A stretch of DNA of 25,480 bases, from IMG/VR virus record IMGVR_UViG_3300022602_002686, positions 1 through 25,480 of that record; one strand, given 5' to 3'. Within the stretch, counting starts at the first letter, position 1. The number at the start of each line of letters is the position of its first letter. The stretch comes from a virus. Positions 14,473 to 21,283 of this stretch are shown in pieces. The translations under genes were made by a program, and so were the position numbers. The notes below the pieces were generated by a model. That model was given only the letters and a program-made list of their open reading frames with translations, was not told where the DNA came from and made no database searches.

Positions 14473-15476
14473 AGTAGTTGTTTTAAAAATGATCCGATAG
14501 TGATATGCGACATGGTACTGACTGCTCTTAACGAATCAATAACCTTGTTGTATTCGGGACCAGGCTTGGCCATAATATCTTGTTCAACAAAGTTATCAAA
14601 CGTACCCCAGTTTTCAATTTTGGTAATTTCACCATTAAAGCCAAACTTACTGCACATCTCAGCAAAGTTAATAATATCATTATAGTTACTAACACTCAAG
14701 CAGAACATAAGTCTTACAGTGGCACCAACAGGCTTATTGTCTGATAGCCATTGTAAGTTATCTTGCAATACGCTAAATTTACCTGGGCGTCTAACCACTT
14801 CGTATACTGCTTGACTACCAGCATCTACGCTGATTTGAAACTCTTGTATGTTTGATAATATTGGACTATCTGGTAATAACTTACGCATCAATAATCCGTT
14901 GGTAAACAGTTTAATAGTTTGATTGCTCTTAGGAGTCCAATTTAATATCAATGGTCGCATAATCAAACTAGCAAGCGGATCTCCATTGCCACTCATGGTC
15001 AAGTGCAGTGGTTTATCAAACTTGTTAATTAGTTCAACCAAGTGACTAACCATCTTGGATTTACGATCAAACTGTTCGCCCTTGGTGTGATTGATTAATT
15101 CTCTACGACAGCTGGGACAGGCTAGATTGCAACTTTCATCTATATTGATAGATAGATAGTAATGTGTAGACGTAAGATTTTGATTTAGAATCCCGCAATG
15201 CTGAACAGCACAATACTTGTAGGTACGATCAATGATTGTTTTTTGTAATTCATGTGCAATGGGATTATCCCAGACTTCACTTAAATCAGCAAAGTCCAGA
15301 ATGTTCCCTACAGTAATTGGTAAGTGTGCTTCGCATTTGCATAAGAAACAATTACCTTCTAAATCTACTGTTAATACAGTAAATGGACTATCGCAAAGAT
15401 TTCTTATGGGTTCTTTCCAATCCTGTCCCCTAGGATACAATGATAGTATGTGAGTTACAGAATCAGAAAGTTGCAT
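14469..15476 (-). CDS. Radical SAM protein with an N-terminal SPASM-like domain
   Basis: The 335-residue protein carries the cluster motif CNLACPSC (C116, C120, C123) and a GNGDPL segment (about 163-168) in place of GGE. FSVLQDNLQWLSDN and similar repeats complete a partial TIM barrel. Unusually, a SPASM-like cysteine region precedes the barrel: C28, C43, C46, C48, then VGNILDFADLSEVWDN (56-71), then C89 and C94. In normal SPASM proteins this region follows the barrel. The reaction is unknown; peptide modification is common for SPASM proteins. Translation is coupled to the sliding clamp gene (TAATG) and the sulfotransferase gene (ATGA). Confidence 0.78.
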   Translation of the reverse strand: MQLSDSVTHILSLYPRGQDWKEPIRNLCDSPFTVLTVDLEGNCFLCKCEAHLPITVGNILDFADLSEVWDNPIAHELQKTIIDRTYKYCAVQHCGILNQNLTSTHYYLSINIDESCNLACPSCRRELINHTKGEQFDRKSKMVSHLVELINKFDKPLHLTMSGNGDPLASLIMRPLILNWTPKSNQTIKLFTNGLLMRKLLPDSPILSNIQEFQISVDAGSQAVYEVVRRPGKFSVLQDNLQWLSDNKPVGATVRLMFCLSVSNYNDIINFAEMCSKFGFNGEITKIENWGTFDNFVEQDIMAKPGPEYNKVIDSLRAVSTMSHITIGSFLKQLL

Positions 15477-16213
15477 TACTTGGTTTGTGCTGGCAACATA
15501 TAGTGGTAAACAGCAAGTCCGCTATCTACAGTGATCTCAGCAACACCTTCGTCACTGATCTTAAATGTCTTGTCGCCTGGCAAGTTAAAAATACTAATAA
15601 CTACATTGATTGGCCAGTGTAGTTGCTTGCTCAAAGCGCCACCGCAATCGGATGCAAAAGTAAAATGTCCAGCATGTGAACTATGGTCGCCAAAGTAAAA
15701 GTTCAAGTTACCATTTTCAACCTTAGTGCTAAATGATGTTGCGTCTGAGTGTGCTTGTGCTTGAAACTTTAGTTTCTGAATACTAGCGTTGGTAGGAGTA
15801 ATATCTACACCCCATTTAACCTGCTTCATCTTAACGTTCTTTAATTGATCGTTAATAACAGAAGTACTCATGAAGCGATAGTTGTTTTTAAAGTCGCCTG
15901 TTTCGTTTTCAAAGTTGATACCGCTTGGCACATCTTCACCATCTGTATCTTTTTGCTTGCTTACAGTAATCTTGGCATTGTCTTTGTAGACTGGAAGATT
16001 TATAATAGTGTTCAAGCGATCCAAGTTTGGCATACCAAATACGCCAACGAATTCAGCAATCGGGGCTTTGAATTCTGCATTTAATACTACTGTTTTAGTT
16101 GCTTGGTCAAACGCATTTATAGCGGTGCCAGTTGATGTTCCGGTAATTTTAATCATATCAATAACGCCAAGGTTATGAGTATGTTGTACGATGTCTAGTA
16201 AGTGATCACGCAT
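15476..16213 (-). CDS. 45: DNA polymerase sliding clamp, gp45-like
   Basis: The 245-residue product resembles the T4 gp45 trimeric clamp. An N-terminal helix LLDIVQHTHNLGVIDMIKI leads into an alternating strand pattern, then FKAPIAEFVGVFGMPNLDRLNTI, the usual clamp helix and loop, and a second repeat ending VYHYMLP. It tethers the polymerase to DNA and in T4-type phages also activates late transcription. The polymerase gene two genes upstream ends in a Phe-rich clamp-binding-like tail. The start is supported by GGAG about 10 nt upstream and by a sigma70-like promoter at 16241-16269. It leads a fully coupled operon down to 9910. Confidence 0.82.
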   Translation of the reverse strand: MRDHLLDIVQHTHNLGVIDMIKITGTSTGTAINAFDQATKTVVLNAEFKAPIAEFVGVFGMPNLDRLNTIINLPVYKDNAKITVSKQKDTDGEDVPSGINFENETGDFKNNYRFMSTSVINDQLKNVKMKQVKWGVDITPTNASIQKLKFQAQAHSDATSFSTKVENGNLNFYFGDHSSHAGHFTFASDCGGALSKQLHWPINVVISIFNLPGDKTFKISDEGVAEITVDSGLAVYHYMLPAQTK

Positions 16214-16240
16214 AGTTTTTATTCTCCATAAGATAAATGT

Positions 16241-16269
16241 ATTGTAAAGTAATATTTAGATAAAGTCAA
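16241..16269 (-). promoter_or_regulatory. Sigma70-like promoter of the sliding clamp operon
   Basis: On the minus strand TTGACT (16269-16264) and TACAAT (16246-16241) are 17 bases apart, the same hexamers and spacing as the folE promoter. The -35 box overlaps the methyltransferase stop codon. The spacer contains TCTAAATA followed by TTACT, close to the late-type element near 19949 and 21215. This promoter would drive the operon from the clamp down to the radical SAM gene ending at 9910. Confidence 0.6.
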
Positions 16270-17207
16270 AGGTTGATGTGTTTTATTTCGCCCAATACCT
16301 GATGAGCTTTATTTGTTTCAAGTGTGCCAGGCTTCTTAATTTCAAGCCAGCTGATATTTGGTTCAAAGTCAAATTCTGTAACAGAATAACCAAATCTTTC
16401 GCATAGTGGTACCAACATACTTTTTGGCATGTAAGTTTGTGCAAAGTTTTCTGCCATGCCTGCACCAGCCGGAGTATCACCGTTGTTGTAACTGAACATA
16501 AAGATGCCGCCGGGACGTAGCAATTCATATGCTTGTTCGATATACTGTTTCATAGTATCCATACTAACATAATTGAAATAGCCCCAACTAAAAATAAAAT
16601 TAAACTGTCCTACAGGTAGCGCAGACAAGTCGTGATCAACAAGTGGATATTTTCTCAAACGGTTTTGATATGGTTCCGGGAATCTATCGTTGGTGCTTTC
16701 TATAAATTCTCGCTGGCGATCCATTATATATAACGGATCAGATGCAACTAAAAACTGAGTCCATTCACCATCGCGGCACCCAATTTCTAATGCAGGGTAA
16801 CGCCAATTGGTATGCAGTAAAATACGTTGTTTAACTGTCTGTTCAACATCAGCATTGATATAAATTCTACGACTATTACGAACAAAATCCACAGTCCCGT
16901 ACCGTTCTTCTAGTTCATAGTTTCCAGCAAACAGTTTCTGCGTTATTGCATCAATCTGAATGTTAATCTGTTTCAATTGAACTTCCAATTCGTTAACTGG
17001 TCGTTGAACCTGCTCAATAACAGTATCGTAGTAGGTCATTAAACTATCCACGTATTGTTTGTACTCGTCGCTTAGTACAGGAACGGTAGTTTTAATAGTT
17101 GATATGCTATTTTGTAAATCAAATAAACTTTTAACTACAGAATCTGTATTCAAGACTCTGGTTAATTTTTGTTTAAGTGTTACTAGGTCATGTAGGTGCA
17201 TTGTCAT
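16266..17207 (-). CDS. Class I SAM-dependent methyltransferase with N-terminal coiled coil
   Basis: The 313-residue product starts with a long helical region (about 1-95), including heptads around VNELEVQLKQINIQIDAI. A Rossmann methyltransferase domain follows. LEIGCRDGEW (140-149) is the SAM-binding motif I, FNFIFSWGYFNYVS is the motif II/IV region, and LLRPGGIFMFSYNN is the post-strand-4 motif. The coiled coil could mediate oligomers or bind a partner. No DNA methyltransferase (N/D)PP(Y/F) motif is visible, so small molecules, glycans or proteins are likelier substrates. It lies between the polymerase (3-nt gap) and the clamp, an unusual insertion into the replication block. Confidence 0.75.
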   Translation of the reverse strand: MTMHLHDLVTLKQKLTRVLNTDSVVKSLFDLQNSISTIKTTVPVLSDEYKQYVDSLMTYYDTVIEQVQRPVNELEVQLKQINIQIDAITQKLFAGNYELEERYGTVDFVRNSRRIYINADVEQTVKQRILLHTNWRYPALEIGCRDGEWTQFLVASDPLYIMDRQREFIESTNDRFPEPYQNRLRKYPLVDHDLSALPVGQFNFIFSWGYFNYVSMDTMKQYIEQAYELLRPGGIFMFSYNNGDTPAGAGMAENFAQTYMPKSMLVPLCERFGYSVTEFDFEPNISWLEIKKPGTLETNKAHQVLGEIKHINL

Positions 17208-17210
17208 ATT

Positions 17211-19871
17211 TTACTCGAAGCTGAATAAATCATCAAACGTTGTTTTAATATCTGTGCTTTCTGCAATCCGCCATTCCAGCACACCCAATAAGTTTTCTAC
17301 CTTTTGATCTACGATAGTTGATTCCATTAGGTTATCGTCAAACGGCAAGTCCTTAAACCACTGCGGGATATGTGTTTCATCTGTAGGATAACCTACACTA
17401 GTGTAACCAACTGGATTATCTTTGAGTTTGCACACAACAGTTTTCATGCCATCAATAATAGTGGTACTATAGTTGTCGCCGTGCGTACGCTTTAGGTTGT
17501 TCCAGTTCATTGCAGCACGAACATGTCCGGGCATGTTGGCTTTGCCTTCACGTTGCTCTGCGGCTGTGTACTTGGTCAAGTTGTTTACACGTTTAGGTGT
17601 ACCTTTTTCCCAGGCTGGTCTTTCTGCAAACTTTAATTTAAAGTCTTTGACTTTGACAATAATAGCTTCTTTCTCGGCACCTGTGAGCACATCCATAAGC
17701 AATTCACTCAGGAACTCCTGTACTATCTTAGGCGTATCACTACGCTTCAAATCAAGTCCCATTGCTTTCATTTTGCCTGGTTTACCGTGAGTATCGAGAC
17801 GATTACCTTCTATATCAAACACTAAAATGCCGTAACGCTTTTTCTTAATAAACAGACCTTTTGAAGCAATAAGTTCACGACCGCCTTTGATAATACTACC
17901 CATCTCGCGCGGACAATGACAAGCACGTTCCATGAATCCCGGGAATGAATCATTTACAGAGTCTGCAATAGTATCGTATAACTGTACACAGATTTCTCTA
18001 TTCCATTCCATGCGCCCAGATTCTACTTCCTCTTTGATTTGCGGCCAGGCTGAGAAATAGACCGAGTCCGTGTCGCCGTAGATGACTGATTTGCCAGTGT
18101 GATCGTATTCCCCGGTAATAGCTTCGTTAACGTGTGCGTCCATGTGTTTGGCAATAATGCGACCCGTAAGTGTCGTACTTTGGCCAATGCGCTGGTCAAA
18201 GAAGCGACAGCCCGGATTGAGGATCGCACCATATAGCGAGTTGAGGTTAATTTTTTTGACGAGCTGTCTTTTGTCCCAGAACGCCGTATCTTCCGGAGAT
18301 GTTGCGGCTTTCTTTTTAGCTTGCATTTCTTTACGTTCTGCATACCACCTTTCTAACAGTCCGGGAATAATTCCTTTTGTGTTATGTTTAAAAATTGTAC
18401 CATTGGCACTGAATGTCCAAGGTTGGCGACTATCAAATACCAAGCGCCATACGTCCGCGGCACTCATTATGTCGCTACTTCCGTCTTGCCAATCTATAGT
18501 AATCTCAGTACCTATTTCGCCAGCCATTACTGCTTGATACTCTAAGCTACCAAACATGTTTTCCCATGCATCAGCAAAACTTGAACCTGCATCCATCTTT
18601 TCTTTGATGTAGTGATCAGTCATAATAGGACGAAGTTGTCCTACAATGGTTTCTGGCCCCATGTTAAGGGCACGAATAGCCGAGGGATAGAGACTGTTGA
18701 TATCGATGGCACCGATGTATTCGTGCATTCCTTTTTTGGGATAAGCAACATAGGCACCTGCCGCTTGCGTGTTTCCTTGATCATCTCTTGCTCTCCTGTT
18801 GGGCACAACCAAACCTCGGCTGTGCGATTCGTTAATAATAGCTTGTTCTGTAACTGCCACAGCGCCCATAGTGGTTTGTAGCAATACAGTATTGTCATGT
18901 GCCAATTCATTGGCCAGATCTAAGAAGCGCAACTTCTTATCTAGTTTGGCCAACAGTAGGGTATCTTGTCTATTGTAGTCAATAAACTTTGAGAATTCTT
19001 TGTTGTATAGTTGATCCAGGGTGCCTTCATATGCCAACTTAGATCCAACTTCTTCGTACTCGCCGATAGCATCTAAACTATAGCTATGACGTTCTTCGTA
19101 TGTGTACTTGCGGTACAGTTGCATATAGTCCAAATGCACACGGCCCAGCAGGTCAAATGTTAATTGTTCTGCACCAAAGCGTTCAAACATACGTTGCTTA
19201 GGTAACTGACCCCACAAGCATAGTCTACGAGTATCATCCTTGCTCAAGACCTTGGTAATACGCATAGTGGTATAGGGAATATCAAAGCCCTCTGAGTTCC
19301 AACCTGATAGGATATCTGCATCTTGAATTACATCTAAGAACGTATCGAGCATGTCTGCTTCACGTTCAAATAAGAAACAGTTGTCGTATGTATCACAGAT
19401 CTCCTGTGCAGATTCCCAACTATAACTCTTAGGAGGCACAACCAGGGTAACCATCTTATCCATCCAGTCCAAATAGATTGATATACTGGTAATTGGATTA
19501 AATGGATCTTCGGGCTTACTATAACCTCTAAGTGGATCAAAGTCCACCTCAATATCGAAAAAGGCTGTTTGTAGTTTTGGTGATGTGGCACCTAGGTAGT
19601 TTTCTTCTAAGCATCGGAAGATGGGATTAATATCCGACTCCCATAACTTCTTACCTGAGTTGATTCGTTGTTCCTTATGGAACTCCTTGCCATTGCGTGT
19701 GCTAAAACGTGACACGGGTGTGTCGTAGATAGTGCGGAACTTGCCGCGGGGGTCATCGTAGTAAAAAACATAGTTAGCAGGATACTCTTTGTATACACGC
19801 TCACCATCAATACGTTCTACTACATGGATGCGATCTTTATCGCGATCAAACAATGCGTCAATATATGACAT
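17211..19871 (-). CDS. 43: Family B DNA polymerase, gp43-like
   Basis: The 886-residue length is close to T4 gp43. Exonuclease motifs are FFDIEVDF (D106, E108), GWNSEGFDIPY (190-200) and YNRQD (299-303). Polymerase motifs are DINSLYPS (390-397), KKINLNSLYGA (539-549) and YGDTDS (598-603), followed by KKRYG in the thumb. All catalytic residues are present, so it should both synthesise and proofread. The C-terminus ends TTFDDLFSFE, a Phe-containing tail like the gp43 clamp-binding peptide. GGAG lies about 10 nt before the ATG. Expression likely uses the TTGACA/TATACT promoter at 19958-19986, and the leader hairpin at 19887-19906 may allow autoregulation as in T4. Confidence 0.96.
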   Translation of the reverse strand: MSYIDALFDRDKDRIHVVERIDGERVYKEYPANYVFYYDDPRGKFRTIYDTPVSRFSTRNGKEFHKEQRINSGKKLWESDINPIFRCLEENYLGATSPKLQTAFFDIEVDFDPLRGYSKPEDPFNPITSISIYLDWMDKMVTLVVPPKSYSWESAQEICDTYDNCFLFEREADMLDTFLDVIQDADILSGWNSEGFDIPYTTMRITKVLSKDDTRRLCLWGQLPKQRMFERFGAEQLTFDLLGRVHLDYMQLYRKYTYEERHSYSLDAIGEYEEVGSKLAYEGTLDQLYNKEFSKFIDYNRQDTLLLAKLDKKLRFLDLANELAHDNTVLLQTTMGAVAVTEQAIINESHSRGLVVPNRRARDDQGNTQAAGAYVAYPKKGMHEYIGAIDINSLYPSAIRALNMGPETIVGQLRPIMTDHYIKEKMDAGSSFADAWENMFGSLEYQAVMAGEIGTEITIDWQDGSSDIMSAADVWRLVFDSRQPWTFSANGTIFKHNTKGIIPGLLERWYAERKEMQAKKKAATSPEDTAFWDKRQLVKKINLNSLYGAILNPGCRFFDQRIGQSTTLTGRIIAKHMDAHVNEAITGEYDHTGKSVIYGDTDSVYFSAWPQIKEEVESGRMEWNREICVQLYDTIADSVNDSFPGFMERACHCPREMGSIIKGGRELIASKGLFIKKKRYGILVFDIEGNRLDTHGKPGKMKAMGLDLKRSDTPKIVQEFLSELLMDVLTGAEKEAIIVKVKDFKLKFAERPAWEKGTPKRVNNLTKYTAAEQREGKANMPGHVRAAMNWNNLKRTHGDNYSTTIIDGMKTVVCKLKDNPVGYTSVGYPTDETHIPQWFKDLPFDDNLMESTIVDQKVENLLGVLEWRIAESTDIKTTFDDLFSFE

Positions 19872-19886
19872 TTACTCTCCAATTTT

Positions 19887-19906
19887 GTGTCGCTTCGAGC
19901 CGACAC
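19887..19906 (-). promoter_or_regulatory. Leader hairpin upstream of the polymerase gene, possible gp43 translational operator
   Basis: GTGTCG pairs with CGACAC (6 bp) around an 8-nt loop. The hairpin ends 6 nt before the GGAG ribosome binding site of the polymerase gene. T4 gp43 represses its own translation by binding a short hairpin with an 8-nt loop next to its ribosome binding site. Size and position match, but the loop sequence (GCTCGAAG) differs from T4's. Confidence 0.45.
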
Positions 19907-19937
19907 TACTCTGCTTGTCCGTAAAGTGGACGACTCT

Positions 19938-19980
19938 TACTAATATTTACTCTTGTAAGTATAACAGTTAAATATTAGTA
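19938..19980. promoter_or_regulatory. Inverted repeat made of two divergent late-type elements
   Basis: Arms 19938-19949 and 19969-19980 are perfect 12-base inverted copies with a 19-base centre. Each arm reads TAAATATTAGTA outward. The plus-strand arm runs into the ATG of the gene at 19980; the minus-strand arm points to the polymerase. The same TAAATATTAGT occurs at 21215-21225 before the HNH gene, so promoter elements are a better explanation than an RNA hairpin. Confidence 0.5.
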
Positions 19981-19986
19981 TGTCAA
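19958..19986 (-). promoter_or_regulatory. Near-consensus sigma70 promoter of the DNA polymerase gene
   Basis: On the minus strand a perfect TTGACA (19986-19981) is followed after 17 bases by TATACT (19963-19958). Transcription would start near 19951, giving an ~80-nt leader that includes the hairpin at 19887-19906. The -35 box lies in the first codons of the divergent plus-strand gene. Confidence 0.65.
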
Positions 19987-20672
19987 AATATAATAGATTA
20001 ATTGCCTACGGATCAAGCCCAATTGATGGCACTGAACTATTGGGCAATTCGGGGAAAGACAAAACTTTAGCATTTCCTGCCAAACTTGCTCGTGCATTAG
20101 AATTAGATTATGTATGCCGCGGCAAACCATTATCAAGCAATAGTAAGATATCTCGTAAAGTACTAGGGTCTGAACACACAGATACCGATTTTGTATTTGT
20201 ACTATGGTCATCACCTAATCGCTACGAATTTAAAACTGAACAAGGGTGGAACGGATTTACAGCACATTCTGAAACTGACAATGGATTAATACGTGAATGG
20301 CTAGATGGTCCCGGTAAGCTAGAGTATACGGAAGTATATATGTCGCTTAAAGACATTGCGCTTACGCAAACATATTTGAAACAAAATAACTTATCTTATA
20401 TATTTTCCATGGACAACAATGCTATCAAGGATAGTTATTGTTTTAATAATCCTGATCCGTATCTTGCTAGTATTAAATCATTGATAGACTGGGATAAGTT
20501 CCAATGGTTTGACAACAACGGATTTATCAATTGGGCAAAACAAAATGGGTTCCCGTTTATAGGAACCCATGCTGGTGCCGAAGCACATAGTATTGCAACC
20601 GATTATGTATTAAACCATTGGATGACCAGTTTTGTTAGTCCTACAGAATCAATACAAAACAGCAACGCATAA
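19980..20672 (+). CDS. SGNH-like protein, distant paralogue of the gene at 2780-3493
   Basis: The 230-residue product opens with RLIAYGSSPIDG, similar to the SGNH block I serine region. TDFVFVLWSSPNRYEF (about 64-79) aligns with YDLVLIMWADFMRMDF of the minus-strand SGNH-like protein. Both then share an IDW..(x)n..W segment and a C-terminal His motif; here it is IGTHAGAEAH (about 198-207), without the Asp-x-x-His of the other copy. It may be a family member with altered or lost hydrolase chemistry. No Shine-Dalgarno is evident; a late-type motif ends at the ATG. The last 70 nt overlap the minus-strand membrane-protein gene tail to tail. Confidence 0.6.
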   Translation: MSKYNRLIAYGSSPIDGTELLGNSGKDKTLAFPAKLARALELDYVCRGKPLSSNSKISRKVLGSEHTDTDFVFVLWSSPNRYEFKTEQGWNGFTAHSETDNGLIREWLDGPGKLEYTEVYMSLKDIALTQTYLKQNNLSYIFSMDNNAIKDSYCFNNPDPYLASIKSLIDWDKFQWFDNNGFINWAKQNGFPFIGTHAGAEAHSIATDYVLNHWMTSFVSPTESIQNSNA

Positions 20673-20896
20673 TTGGCCAGCATGCCAAATGATCCGCGTG
20701 TCCATGCTGCCCAAGAATAGATTATTGTACTAATTACCCATATAGTATACAGTGGCAACAGCGGCGGGTTAGGTAAGAACCATGTCATGCCTAGAGCACA
20801 ACCTACGCTACCAAACCAACCTATTATTTCTAAAACACAACGTAATGGGTTTTCTTCATAATCCTTGCGGATGTATGCAACAACATTTGATATCAA
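20603..20896 (-). CDS. Small integral membrane protein
   Basis: The 97-residue product has three hydrophobic stretches: about 20-40 (VLEIIGWFGSVGCALGMTWF), 46-66 (LLPLYTIWVISTIIYSWAAW) and 72-93. The N-terminus is short, charged and probably cytoplasmic. It looks like a small polytopic membrane protein of a type common in T4-like aquatic phages. Function is unknown. The start is coupled by ATGA to the DsbA-like gene, and the end overlaps the plus-strand SGNH-like gene by 70 nt. Confidence 0.6.
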   Translation of the reverse strand: MISNVVAYIRKDYEENPLRCVLEIIGWFGSVGCALGMTWFLPNPPLLPLYTIWVISTIIYSWAAWTRGSFGMLANYALLFCIDSVGLTKLVIQWFNT

Positions 20897-21153
20897 AGTG
20901 TTTTACCAACAGTTTCTAAAATAGTGTTCAACTCGTCGTGATCTTGGTTAGTAGATCCTAGTGTTGATTTTTGTGCAATCTTGATAGCTTTCTTTAGGAT
21001 AGCTGGTTTGATTTCCATTTCTTCGGCGATGGCTTTTACAGTATCGTTAAGCCCTGCGTTCAAGTCTTCGATTTCTGTCAACACAGCCATACCTTCATTA
21101 ATTATCTGAGTGAGCTTTGCACGTTGCTCGTTTGAAAACATTCTTGCAGTCAT
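20893..21153 (-). CDS. DsbA-like double-stranded-DNA-binding/late transcription protein
   Basis: The 86-residue, mainly helical product resembles T4 DsbA, a small double-stranded-DNA-binding protein that aids late transcription. The alignable part is IEDLNAGLNDTVKAIAEEME (about 28-47), then a second helix pair ending in an acidic helix DELNTILETVG. Similarity is weak in identity but good in size and helix layout. It has a GGAG ribosome binding site and its own sigma70-like promoter (21177-21205), and sits near the polymerase as other replication/transcription genes do. It could be an unrelated small helical protein. Confidence 0.5.
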   Translation of the reverse strand: MTARMFSNEQRAKLTQIINEGMAVLTEIEDLNAGLNDTVKAIAEEMEIKPAILKKAIKIAQKSTLGSTNQDHDELNTILETVGKTL

Positions 21154-21176
21154 TTTTGATTCTCCGTTAAAAGTTT

Positions 21177-21205
21177 ATTATACTTGATTTATTTGCAAAA
21201 CACAA
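21177..21205 (-). promoter_or_regulatory. Sigma70-like promoter of the DsbA-like gene
   Basis: On the minus strand a perfect TATAAT (21182-21177) lies 17 bases after TTGTGT (21205-21200), which matches the -35 consensus at 3 of 6 positions. The predicted leader is short and contains the GGAG ribosome binding site of the gene starting at 21153. Confidence 0.5.
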
Positions 21206-21212
21206 CTATTTT

Positions 21213-21225
21213 GATAAATATTAGT
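21213..21225 (+). promoter_or_regulatory. Late-type promoter motif before the HNH gene
   Basis: GATAAATATTAGT contains NATAAATA, a 7 of 8 match to the T4 late box. It shares the 11-mer TAAATATTAGT with both arms of the inverted repeat at 19938-19980. A start near 21226 would leave a leader of about 58 nt containing the AAGGA ribosome binding site at 21269-21273. Confidence 0.5.
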
Positions 21226-21283
21226 GTAGTTCGCGATATGGGGATATCCAACTACTCTAACAGTTTATAAGGAACTATCAGCA

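Noticed and set aside
18142-18537. 131-codon plus-strand open frame
   Set aside because: Lies within and opposite to the DNA polymerase gene, across its motif region.
19938-19980. Inverted repeat as a transcription terminator
   Set aside because: It lies between divergent genes, has a 19-base centre and AT-rich arms, and each arm matches an element found before another gene; promoters fit better.
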